23,965 nt of DNA, from assembly GCA_900548775.1 (NCBI GenBank), contig URLM01000030.1, positions 1 to 23,965 of the forward strand. Direction: 5' to 3'. The notes under the pieces were generated by a model. The model did not search any database, was not told where the DNA came from, and saw nothing but the letters and a program-made list of their open reading frames with translations. Below, in pieces: positions 6,270 to 13,635 of this stretch (positions within the stretch are counted from its first letter, which is position 1; each line of letters begins with the position of its first letter). The position numbers and the translations under genes are program-made. Origin of the DNA: an uncultured Olsenella sp. GTDB taxonomy: Bacteria > Actinomycetota > Coriobacteriia > Coriobacteriales > Atopobiaceae.

Positions 6270-6810
6270 GCTGCCTCCTAGCTGCTGGGTCGCCAGCTCG
6301 TACGGATGACAACAGTCTACGCAACACGCACGCTGTACACGTCCGCTCGCCCGAATGACCCCGCGAGCGTATGCATTGGCTAGGACGCCTCATGAGAAAA
6401 CCTGTTGATGCCCAGCGAGAAAGAAGCCGGAAGCGTTGGCGATGGGCGCGTCAGCGGTCGCGTGCACAAAAATTGCGGTTGCCGGCCCATTTTCGGAGAA
6501 TCGCCGAGTACGAAGCCTCTAACTTTTTGCGGAGCCGCAGGTAGAGAAATGGCACCTGCTGGGTGATACTAAGCAAAACTCCCAAAATGGGCCGGCAACC
6601 GCAATTTTTGTGCAAAGGGGTCTCTGGTGAGCGTAAAAATATCAAAGTTACTAATGCTTGCAATGGCCGAATGACCATATCAGGTTCCGTTTGCCGGGAG
6701 CTGCAGGCATTTGCGGTCATCTCTCCCGCTGACCGTCAATGCCGTGCTATCGATTGGCCGCACTGGGTATCAATGGGGCTGGCGCCTGTTTGCACGAGAA
6801 GGGAAACAGC
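6270..6810. other. Intergenic region between divergent genes, with a MITE-like element
   Basis: 541 bp. The middle is occupied by the 152-bp inverted-repeat element at 6463-6614. The flanks must hold the promoters of the SIS gene (minus) and the alcohol dehydrogenase (plus), but I cannot assign -35/-10 boxes with confidence. Short open frames here run through the repeat and are not supported. Confidence 0.6.
6463..6614. mobile_element. MITE-like or structured element with 31-bp perfect inverted repeats
   Basis: The arms at 6463-6493 and 6584-6614 are perfectly complementary over 31 bp (left arm starts TGCACAAAAATTGCGG). They flank a 90-nt interior that contains smaller stems: GCAGGT/ACCTGC (6538-6560) and TGCGGAGCCGCA (6528-6539). 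It is too short to encode a transposase. No clear target-site duplication is visible at the ends, so a non-autonomous element is one reading and a structured RNA repeat the other. Confidence 0.65.
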
Positions 6811-7971
6811 ATGTACAACTTCACGTTCCACGTCCCCACTACCATCCACTTTGGCAAGGGTCAGATCTCTCACCTCGCCGAGCTTGCCAAATACGGCAAG
6901 AAGGCCCTGCTCTGCTATGGTGGCGGATCCATAAAGCGAAATGGCATCTACGACGAAGTGCTGCGCATTCTTGGAGAGTCGGGCGTCGAGGTCGAGGAAC
7001 TCTCGGGCGTCGAGCCCAACCCCCGCATCCAGACCGTCCGACGAGGTGTCGAGACCTGCAAGGCAAAGGGCGTCGACATGGTCCTCGCCATTGGCGGCGG
7101 CTCCACGATCGACTGCGCCAAGGTGGTTGCTGCCGGTGCCCGCTATGACGGCGACCCCTGGGACCTGGTGATTCATCCCGAGAAGATCACAGCCGCACTC
7201 CCCATCTTCTCTGTGCTCACGCTCTCCGCGACCGGCTCGGAGATGGACCCGTTCGCCGTCATCTCGGACATGACCAAGAACGAGAAGTGGGGCACCGCCG
7301 CCGAGTGCCTCAAGCCCACGATGTCCGTCCTCGATCCCACGTACACCTTCACCGTCTCGCGCCGCCAGACGGCCGCGGGCACGGCGGACATGATGAGCCA
7401 CACCTTCGAGAACTACTTCACCATGGAGCCGGGCGCCTTTGTCCAGCAGCGCATGGCCGAGGGGCTTCTCCGCACGATGATCCACTACGGGCCCGTGGCA
7501 CTCGAGGAGCCTGACAACTACGAGGCCCGCGCCAACCTCATGTGGGCAGCGTCCCATGCCATAAACGGCCTGGTAGAGGCCGGCGCCGCCAATGCCTGGT
7601 GCGTGCACCCCATGGAGCACGAACTCTCGGCCTTCTACGACATCACCCACGGCGAGGGCCTGGCGATCCTCACGCCCGCATGGATGGAGCACGTGCTCTC
7701 CGTCAAGACCGCGCCAATGTTCGCGACGTACGGTCGCAACGTCTGGGGTCTCCAGGGCACCGAGGACATGTCCGTGGCGCGTGACGCCATCGCCAAGACG
7801 CGCGAGTTCTTCTTTGTGACCATGGGCATGCCCGCCAACCTGCGCTCCGTTGGCATCGAGGACGAGAAGAACTTTCGCGTGATGGCCGAGAAGGCCGCCG
7901 CCGGCAGCAAGGGCAGCTTCGTGCCCCTCACGGCCGACGACATCGTGGAGATCTACCGCGCCGCACTCTAG
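6811..7971 (+). CDS. Iron-containing alcohol dehydrogenase, YqhD/BdhA type
   Basis: 386 residues, usual length for the family. It has the nucleotide-binding IGGGSTIDCAK stretch and the LSATGSEMD segment typical of the NADPH-preferring YqhD/butanol dehydrogenase branch. The four metal ligands expected for the family are present at Asp193, His197, His266 and His280. It probably reduces aldehydes to alcohols in the cytosol during fermentation or detoxification; substrate and cofactor are inferences. The ATG at 6811 is chosen because AGAAGGGAAA precedes it and homologous proteins begin MxNFxFHxPT-like; the frame is open to 6739 without a better ribosome site. It is monocistronic, and a hairpin at 8000-8032 follows the stop. 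Confidence 0.92.
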   Translation: MYNFTFHVPTTIHFGKGQISHLAELAKYGKKALLCYGGGSIKRNGIYDEVLRILGESGVEVEELSGVEPNPRIQTVRRGVETCKAKGVDMVLAIGGGSTIDCAKVVAAGARYDGDPWDLVIHPEKITAALPIFSVLTLSATGSEMDPFAVISDMTKNEKWGTAAECLKPTMSVLDPTYTFTVSRRQTAAGTADMMSHTFENYFTMEPGAFVQQRMAEGLLRTMIHYGPVALEEPDNYEARANLMWAASHAINGLVEAGAANAWCVHPMEHELSAFYDITHGEGLAILTPAWMEHVLSVKTAPMFATYGRNVWGLQGTEDMSVARDAIAKTREFFFVTMGMPANLRSVGIEDEKNFRVMAEKAAAGSKGSFVPLTADDIVEIYRAAL

Positions 7972-7999
7972 CGCCCTCGCAACAGGCATTTCCACCAAC

Positions 8000-8032
8000 G
8001 CGCCCCTCCCGGTACCTTGCCGAGAGGGGCGC
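8000..8032 (+). terminator. Hairpin downstream of the alcohol dehydrogenase
   Basis: GCGCCCCTC (8000-8008) pairs with GAGGGGCGC (8024-8032). No T-run follows on the plus strand, so termination strength is uncertain. The right side, GCCGAGAGGGGCGC, is repeated exactly at 8067-8080. Confidence 0.5.
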
Positions 8033-8095
8033 ACGCGTCCTGGGGGTGCCGCGTTGGGGGCGTTCAGCCGAGAGGGGCGCGCCGTGTTGGGTGCC

Positions 8096-8707
8096 TCAGA
8101 GCACGGTGCCCTTGTAGTTGGCCTCGTAGGCACCGGAGAACCCCAGCTCGACGGCCGCGCCATCGTAGGCCTGCAGGTTGGGGTTTCTTCCGGCTCCCCA
8201 GCAGCCAAAGACCCAGGTGCCATACTCGTCTATGGTGCGTTGCGAATAGGACATGAGCTCCGCCCGCAGCCGCGTCTCGTATGACGGCGCACCTGGCCGG
8301 TCCTCCTCGGAGATAAGCGCCCCAAGGCGAGAGGTGAAGCGGGGAACAATCTCTCGGGCTCGAACCTCCCAGATGAGCGAGAGCTTGGCGATGAGGTCTG
8401 CTCGCTCGCAGAACGCATAGGACTTGGGCGGCAGCATGAGATGGGCGTCTGGTCGGTATGAGGTGCCAAAGAGGTAGGCTGCCCGCTCCAGCACGATGGA
8501 CTTCTCGCATGTGCGGGCGTTCTCGAGGTCCTGCAGGTAGGACTCGAGGAGGGGCTCAGGCCAAAGCGCAAGCTGTGCTCCCCGAAAGCGATTGAGCACC
8601 AGCCCAAATGACGTTGCGTCACAGGGAGGGTCAGGGTCCTGGAGCGCTCGTTCGAAGTCCTCATCCTCGCGGCCCAGAACTGTCTCGACAAGCTCGGAAA
8701 CGGACAT
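8096..8707 (-). CDS. DUF4125-like protein of unknown function
   Basis: 203 residues. The C-terminal half (SYETRLRAELMSYSQRTIDE followed by YGTWV) and the Glu/Tyr-rich ESYLQDLENAR region resemble what I recall of DUF4125 proteins of anaerobes; this match is tentative. There are no membrane segments or signal peptide. The ATG at 8707 is chosen because GAGAGG lies about 8 nt upstream; a GTG three codons earlier (8716) sits almost on that site. It lies downstream of the MFS transporter on the same strand, separated by a terminator-like hairpin at 8754-8778, so it may receive some read-through from the hpd transcript, but a role there is not shown. Confidence 0.65.
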   Translation of the reverse strand: MSVSELVETVLGREDEDFERALQDPDPPCDATSFGLVLNRFRGAQLALWPEPLLESYLQDLENARTCEKSIVLERAAYLFGTSYRPDAHLMLPPKSYAFCERADLIAKLSLIWEVRAREIVPRFTSRLGALISEEDRPGAPSYETRLRAELMSYSQRTIDEYGTWVFGCWGAGRNPNLQAYDGAAVELGFSGAYEANYKGTVL

Positions 8708-8753
8708 GTGTCTCACCTCTCGCGCTGGTCGCTTCCTCGTGTTGTTGCAAAGA

Positions 8754-8778
8754 GGGGCGCCAGCTGAGCCAGCGCCCC
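8754..8778 (-). terminator. Hairpin after the MFS gene; repeat family R3, copy 1
   Basis: Read on the minus strand, GGGGCGC and GCGCCCC pair around an 11-nt loop, and TCTTTGC follows, giving a modest rho-independent terminator for the MFS gene. The plus-strand loop CAGCTGAGCCA recurs in a similar hairpin at 16592-16616. Confidence 0.6.
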
Positions 8779-8811
8779 CTGGGGGGTGTCACGCTTTGTG
8801 CGCAGCGTACC

Positions 8812-10167
8812 CTACTTGCTCTCGACCTTGCCGGGGAGCAGCAGCGCCGAGATCGTGGACACCACGTACGCGCCGATGCCAAAGTAGAGTGCAGGCACGT
8901 AGGACTGGAAGGTGTCGAAGAGGAAGGCGCCCATGAAGGTGCCGAACGACGGCCCGATGCCCATGATGATGAGCGTGGCAAGTCCCCAGATCTTGCCGAG
9001 GGACGCTCCGCCAAAGACGGTGCCCGCATAGCCCGCGGCGCCGCCCGGCTCGATGCCCCAGTACACGGCGAGCAGGACCATGCCCACGATGACGACCGGC
9101 AGGTTGCCGGAGAGGGCAAGCAAAACGCCCGCTATGCCAAAGAGCGGAGAGATCACGAGCATCATTCGGCGTGCCGGGCGCTCGACACCCATGCGCTTGA
9201 CCAGGGCGTCGGATGCCCTGCCGGTGAGCGGCATGGTGAAGATACCCGCGAGGCCAATGACCATGTAAATCACGTTGGCGAGCGGCATGCCCAGTAGCGA
9301 CGGCTGCGTCCAGCCGAGGTCTACGGTGAAGTAGCGCACGATCTGCGACCAGATGAGGAACTCTCCCATCACGGCAAACATGAAGGCGAAGATGTCGCAC
9401 CAGAGGGCGCGAGTCTTAAACGCCTCGCCAACGGTCCAGACGTGTGCCGGCTTGGCGGCGTCTGCCTTCTTCTTGGGCAGCGAGTCCAGGCCAAAGGGCT
9501 GGGCGCCGACCTTGTCGGGCATGGGCTTTGCCACGGCGGCAGCGATGAGGAGCATGACGGCCATGATAACCGAGAGGACCTTCATGCCGGCGGACCAGCC
9601 AGCGCTCTTAAGGATGGGGGAGACCACGATGGTGAGAAGGAGCTGTGCCATGGGGGCGCCCATGAAGGCGAGTCCCCACTTGGTGCCGTACTCGGTGCCC
9701 ACGTACCACTTGCGGCAGGAGATCGTGGACGAGACCCACAGCATGCCCGTGCCCACGCCGGCAAAGATGCCATAGGTCACGAGGTACACCGGGAACGACC
9801 AGCTGGCGCCTTCGGGAATGAAGGACGTGAGGAAAAAGCCGAGGAAGCAGCAGATGGCACCTATCGTGTAGGCAGGGCGGGTGCCCTTCTTATCGATGAG
9901 GCCGCCCGAGAAGTACGCTGTGATGGCATAGAAGGTCATCATGAAGCAGTAGCCGAGCGATGCCTGCGTCGAAGTCCAGCTCATGCCCTCCATGAGCGAA
10001 GACTGCATGATCGAGAACGAGGAGCGATAGCCAAAGAGGCAGAAGACTGCGAGCCAGGCGGCAATCACGGTGCAGGTGCCGTACTTCTTCGCCGTCTCCT
10101 TGGTGATCTGCTCGGTGGTAAGGGGCTCTGGCGCCGATTTCTGTGCTGTTGCTTGTTCAACAGACAT
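8812..10167 (-). CDS. MFS transporter, oxalate/formate antiporter (OFA)-like
   Basis: 451 residues with about 12 predicted membrane segments, the usual size for the major facilitator superfamily. GGLIDKKGTRPAY, between the second and third segments, matches the MFS loop 2-3 signature. The pattern (YRSSFSIMQSSLMEGMSW, then GMLWVSSTISCRKWY) resembles the OFA subfamily of monocarboxylate and dicarboxylate exchangers. It follows hpdC on the minus strand, so it is likely to import 4-hydroxyphenylacetate or a related aryl-acetate; that is an inference from context. The ATG at 10167 follows AGGTGG by 5 nt; a GTG three codons upstream overlaps that site. A terminator-like hairpin with a T-tract lies between it and hpdC, so its expression may be partly uncoupled. 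Confidence 0.88.
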   Translation of the reverse strand: MSVEQATAQKSAPEPLTTEQITKETAKKYGTCTVIAAWLAVFCLFGYRSSFSIMQSSLMEGMSWTSTQASLGYCFMMTFYAITAYFSGGLIDKKGTRPAYTIGAICCFLGFFLTSFIPEGASWSFPVYLVTYGIFAGVGTGMLWVSSTISCRKWYVGTEYGTKWGLAFMGAPMAQLLLTIVVSPILKSAGWSAGMKVLSVIMAVMLLIAAAVAKPMPDKVGAQPFGLDSLPKKKADAAKPAHVWTVGEAFKTRALWCDIFAFMFAVMGEFLIWSQIVRYFTVDLGWTQPSLLGMPLANVIYMVIGLAGIFTMPLTGRASDALVKRMGVERPARRMMLVISPLFGIAGVLLALSGNLPVVIVGMVLLAVYWGIEPGGAAGYAGTVFGGASLGKIWGLATLIIMGIGPSFGTFMGAFLFDTFQSYVPALYFGIGAYVVSTISALLLPGKVESK

Positions 10168-10203
10168 GGGAACCACCTATCTTTGCGAATCGGTTAGATT
10201 ACG

Positions 10204-10240
10204 TATAAAAATGCCCCGGGGAACCATGGTCCCCCGGGGC
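10204..10240 (-). terminator. Rho-independent terminator between hpdC and the MFS gene
   Basis: On the minus strand, GCCCCGGGG and CCCCGGGGC (plus-strand 10232-10240 and 10213-10221) pair perfectly, with one mismatch and a further ACCATGGT core inside, and are followed by ATTTTTAT. It lies 47 bp after the hpdC stop and about 36 bp before the MFS start codon. Confidence 0.75.
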
Positions 10241-10286
10241 GCTGCCCAATCCCTAGGGTTGGAGCATGTTGGTGGCGCGAGAGAGG

Positions 10287-10562
10287 CTATGCCTCGACCT
10301 TCTCAGCGGCTCCCCGCTCGAACTTCTCGCAGTTCTTCGCGCCGTTGTCGGCAAATGCCCAGAACCTGTCCTCAAAGCCCGTGCAGGTTCCCATATTCTG
10401 CTCGCCTGCCAGGTAGTGGCTGCAGAACTTGCACTTGAAGCCAGGGGTGAACTTGGGGCAAGTGGGCGTGTCGATCTGGACGGTGATGTCACCGTTGGCG
10501 TGGCAGATGCCCTTAGCCACGTCGATGGGGATGTAGTTCGCGCAATCAGAGTGCTTGCACAT
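10287..10562 (-). CDS. hpdC: 4-hydroxyphenylacetate decarboxylase small subunit
   Basis: 91 residues. It matches the known Fe-S small subunit of this decarboxylase: KHSDC near the start, then KGIC, CP, KCKFC, GTCTGFE and a last Cys. The eight ligands expected for two [4Fe-4S] clusters are all present: His4, Cys7, Cys20, Cys35 for the first and Cys44, Cys47, Cys60, Cys78 for the second. In the characterised clostridial enzymes this subunit forms a hetero-octamer with the large subunit and is needed for stability and regulation of the radical. It follows hpdB by 45 bp on the same strand, with AAAGG upstream of the ATG. The C-terminus carries a short Glu/Ala/Lys extension (about residues 82-91) beyond the usual end. 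Its presence separates this system from indoleacetate decarboxylase. Confidence 0.93.
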   Translation of the reverse strand: MCKHSDCANYIPIDVAKGICHANGDITVQIDTPTCPKFTPGFKCKFCSHYLAGEQNMGTCTGFEDRFWAFADNGAKNCEKFERGAAEKVEA

Positions 10563-10607
10563 CGTGGGAATCCTTTCTCGAGAAGGTCGTGGGAATGCGT
10601 GGCTGGA

Positions 10608-13337
10608 CTAGATGGACTCGTACTCGGTACGGGCGATGACCTCGTCCTGGATGGGCTTGCCAATCTCGACCCAGTACTGAGTGAAGCCAGCGACGCGGAT
10701 GAGCAGGGTGCGGTAGTTCTCGGGGTGAGCCTGTGCCTTCTTGAGCACGCGGGAGTCCACGATGTTGTACTGGATGTGGAAGCCGCCCTTGCGCATGTAG
10801 GCGCGGGTGAGGTCCAGGAGCTTGCGGGAGCCCTCGACGCCCTTGGTGGCGCTGGGGTGAATCTTGAGGTTCATCTGGGAGTTCTGCGACATGGAGTGGT
10901 CCCAGCCCGTCGCGGACTCGAAGAGGGCGTACTGGCTGTGGGTGTCGGTGCCGGGGTAGGCGGACATCGAGGCGTCAGCGAACGTCGTGCCCTCAAGACG
11001 GCCATCAGCGGTAGCGCCAGTAACGGCACCCTCGGGACCGTGCGTGGAGACGGACATCTGGCAAACGTAGAGCGGCTCGGCGTACAGGGACTCGAACTTG
11101 TGCGGCATGTCCTCGCAGAACCACTGCTCCCAGTCGTAGAGCATGTCGTCGACATAGGGCTCGTCGTTGCCGTACTTGGGCGCACGCAGGCAGTCCGCGT
11201 GAATCTCGTCGTAACGGCCGTCATCGTCGTCGCGCTTCTCCTGGTCCTTCAGGGACTCGGAGCCGACCTCCTTGGACGTCTTATAGCCAAAGTTGTGGTC
11301 AAGGGCGTCCTTGAGCTGGTCAAGCGTGTACTTCTTGTCGTCGTAGACGAGCTTCTTGATGGCAGCGAAGGAGTTGATCTGGTTGCACATTCCGCAGCAC
11401 TCGATGTTGAACGTGGCGTTGTAGCGATAGCCCTTCTGGGCGATGCCAAGGCCGCGCTCGAGGCAGTTGGGCTTGAGCAGCGAGTTGACCATCGACGGCG
11501 TGAACTTGCGCCAGACGTCGTGCTGGATGTTCATGCACTTGTTGAGAACCTCGACGGACTTCTCGTAGTACTTCTTGTACTGGTCGACAAGGTCGTCGAA
11601 CGTGTCGAAGGTGCGGTTGTGCGGCTCGAAGACCTGAAGGCCGGTGCGGCGGTCGAAGCCGTTGTTGAGCGTGAGCTCGAGGATCTTCGGGTTGTTCAGG
11701 AAGTGGACGCCAACAGAGGTGGGCTGGCCGGAGCCGCCGGGGATCCAGTAGAGCTTGCCACCGTGGTGCAGGGGCATCCAGGTGCCGGGCGAGGTCTCGA
11801 GGCAGCCGCCCACGGACCAGGCGCGGGACTCGCGGACGGTCATGCCTTCGTGCTGGTACTGGTTCTGGATGAACTCCATGCCAATGCGGTTGTTCATGAT
11901 GGCGGGATATCCGGCACCAGTCTTGACGCATTCCATGCACTTGAGGAGGAACTCCTCGGGCGTGGCCTCGTCGTAGAGCAGCGAGAGCGTGGGCTGGGTG
12001 GTCTGGCACTTGATGCCTGCCTCGAGGATGAGCATCTCAAGACGGTTGGCTGCAGACTTGCCCTCGCGGTCAAGGCCGCCGATGCACACGTTGTTGAAGG
12101 TGTTGCCGGAAAGGACGCCGCCCACGACGCCGGTGCATGCGAAGGCGTCGATGCAGGTCATCTTGACGCGGTAGAGCTCGTTCCACTCCTCGGCCTCGGC
12201 CTCGGTGAGGCGGCCAGCCTCGATGTCCTGCTCGAAGTAGGGGTAGAGGACCTGGCCAATGCGGCCGGGAGACAGGCCGGACATTGCGTCCTCGTTGAGC
12301 TCGGCAAGGTGCAGCAGGTAGATGGCCTGGAGAGCATCCTTGAAGGTCTTGGGCTTCTCGTGGGAGATGCGGTGCATGCGCTCGGAGATCTCGGTGAGTT
12401 CGGCGCGGGAGGTCTCGTCCTCGGTGCAGGTGAGCAGGCGGTCAGCCTCGCGGCCGTAGTTGTCGAACCAAGCGGACAGGCCACGGCAAAGCTCGGCCAT
12501 CGACTTGTAGTAGTACAGGCGGTCCATGCCGGAGATGCCGTCACCGCCGGCCTCGCCGGCGACCTCGCCCGCGCGCTTCTCGCAGAAGTCGATGAGGCCG
12601 TCAAAGCCGTACTCGAGGACATAGTAGTAGTTCATGACCTCGCGGCCCTGAGGGATGGTGAAGCCGGAGTCGAAGTTCGACACGACCGACTTCATGATGT
12701 TTTCCTTGACCTTGTACTCGGGCACCATCTGCTCGTACTTGCGACCCACGTCCTCGACGGACTTGCCGGCCCATGCGTAGGCCAGACGGTGCATGGCGGG
12801 GACGATCTCGCGGCGGACGCCGTACTTGCCTCCCACGGAGACTACGTTGCCAAAGCTCTTGGTTACGTTGCCGCCACCAGCACCAAAGTGGGATACCTCG
12901 GCGCTGGACTCGGCACCCGTGGCAAGGGCGGCCTTGTAGAGGTCGGAGTCCTTGTCCATGAAGAAGCTCTCGGTGAGCCAGGGCAGCGGGGCGGAGCCGC
13001 GATAGAAGCCGGCCTTGGCGCCAACGAGCAGCTCGTGTGGCCAGATGGGGGTGTCGAGGTGCTGGAAGACGCTCTTCAGGCCGTAGGCGCGGCGCATGAT
13101 GGGGACTTCGCCCTCGTGCTCGGTCGCGGCGCGCGTGTACCAGTAGGACTCCTGCACGTCGAGCGATGACAGGGTGTCAAAGTAAATGTTGCGCAGGTAG
13201 TTGGCGCGCGGCGTGGGCTCCTTCTTGATCTCGCGGTCCTGGATCTCCTTCGGGGCCTCTCCGTTGGCCTGGCTCTCGAGCGACAGCCCTCTCTCTGCCA
13301 GGACCTCGGTCAGCTTCATCGGATGGAGTTGTGCCAT
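10608..13337 (-). CDS. hpdB: 4-hydroxyphenylacetate decarboxylase large (glycyl radical) subunit
   Basis: 909 residues, close to the usual 900. It has the pyruvate-formate-lyase-like barrel with the active-site GGCLET (thiyl Cys512 and neighbouring Glu514, the Cys-x-Glu pair of aryl-acetate decarboxylases) and the C-terminal glycyl radical motif RVAGFTQYW with Gly884, 25 residues before the end. The reaction is 4-hydroxyphenylacetate to p-cresol plus CO2, in the cytosol of strict anaerobes; O2 cleaves the active form at the glycyl site. The ATG at 13337 follows GAGGAGG by 5 nt; 17 upstream in-frame residues are rejected. hpdC follows. The activase hpdA is divergent from it rather than downstream. 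Indoleacetate decarboxylase is the main alternative, made unlikely by hpdC. Confidence 0.9.
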   Translation of the reverse strand: MAQLHPMKLTEVLAERGLSLESQANGEAPKEIQDREIKKEPTPRANYLRNIYFDTLSSLDVQESYWYTRAATEHEGEVPIMRRAYGLKSVFQHLDTPIWPHELLVGAKAGFYRGSAPLPWLTESFFMDKDSDLYKAALATGAESSAEVSHFGAGGGNVTKSFGNVVSVGGKYGVRREIVPAMHRLAYAWAGKSVEDVGRKYEQMVPEYKVKENIMKSVVSNFDSGFTIPQGREVMNYYYVLEYGFDGLIDFCEKRAGEVAGEAGGDGISGMDRLYYYKSMAELCRGLSAWFDNYGREADRLLTCTEDETSRAELTEISERMHRISHEKPKTFKDALQAIYLLHLAELNEDAMSGLSPGRIGQVLYPYFEQDIEAGRLTEAEAEEWNELYRVKMTCIDAFACTGVVGGVLSGNTFNNVCIGGLDREGKSAANRLEMLILEAGIKCQTTQPTLSLLYDEATPEEFLLKCMECVKTGAGYPAIMNNRIGMEFIQNQYQHEGMTVRESRAWSVGGCLETSPGTWMPLHHGGKLYWIPGGSGQPTSVGVHFLNNPKILELTLNNGFDRRTGLQVFEPHNRTFDTFDDLVDQYKKYYEKSVEVLNKCMNIQHDVWRKFTPSMVNSLLKPNCLERGLGIAQKGYRYNATFNIECCGMCNQINSFAAIKKLVYDDKKYTLDQLKDALDHNFGYKTSKEVGSESLKDQEKRDDDDGRYDEIHADCLRAPKYGNDEPYVDDMLYDWEQWFCEDMPHKFESLYAEPLYVCQMSVSTHGPEGAVTGATADGRLEGTTFADASMSAYPGTDTHSQYALFESATGWDHSMSQNSQMNLKIHPSATKGVEGSRKLLDLTRAYMRKGGFHIQYNIVDSRVLKKAQAHPENYRTLLIRVAGFTQYWVEIGKPIQDEVIARTEYESI

Positions 13338-13635
13338 TCTGACCTCCTCGATAGAAAACCGTGACGGCTCTGTGCCGCCTCTTACCAACCGTCATTGTGC
13401 GTGGCAGGCAGCAATTTGGGATGGGCCCAGGCTCGTGTTTGGCGGTTGTATCTTCTTGGCGTCAACTGGCACCAAAGGTCGTATCTAGGACCAAAGTCCT
13501 ATGCCCGTCCCCCGAATTCCGCCCCTCGACACAACCTTGGCACTACGGACGAGACGCGCCCATCACCAATAATCAAGGGCTAAACGGACAGTTTTCCAAG
13601 CTGAGATGCTTGCAAATGCGAGAGGAGACAGACAA
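13338..13635. promoter_or_regulatory. Shared divergent promoter region of hpdB and hpdA
   Basis: 298 bp with no supported gene. It must hold both promoters. Candidate operators are described at 13471-13501. I see no clear sigma-70 -35/-10 pair, which fits dependence on an activator. Confidence 0.6.
13471..13501. promoter_or_regulatory. Candidate operator pair in the hpdB-hpdA intergenic region
   Basis: TAGGACCAAAGTCCTA (13486-13501) is a perfect 6-bp inverted repeat with a 4-nt centre. The related ACCAAAGGT (13471-13479) lies about 18 bp away, centre to centre. Both share ACCAAAG. This is the best candidate site for the PocR-LuxR regulator encoded nearby. Confidence 0.4.

Noticed and set aside
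6451..6720. An 89-codon minus-strand frame through the inverted-repeat element
   Set aside because: Most of it is the 152-bp repeat itself; there is no ribosome site and no domain, so the repeat explains it.
6736..8223. A 495-codon minus-strand open frame opposite the alcohol dehydrogenase
   Set aside because: The plus-strand protein has all four metal ligands of its family; the antisense product has no motif.
10266..13169. A 967-codon open frame on the plus strand opposite hpdB
   Set aside because: It is antisense to a gene with intact catalytic motifs. Its product is a low-complexity Val/Leu/Gly/Ala/His-rich sequence with no recognisable motif, as expected when GC-biased codons suppress stops on the other strand.
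10608..13337. Calling the glycyl radical enzyme an indoleacetate decarboxylase or a pyruvate formate lyase
   Set aside because: The small Fe-S subunit next to it is specific to 4-hydroxyphenylacetate decarboxylase, and the Cys-Leu-Glu active site differs from the Cys-Cys pair of pyruvate formate lyase. A tree would settle any remaining doubt.
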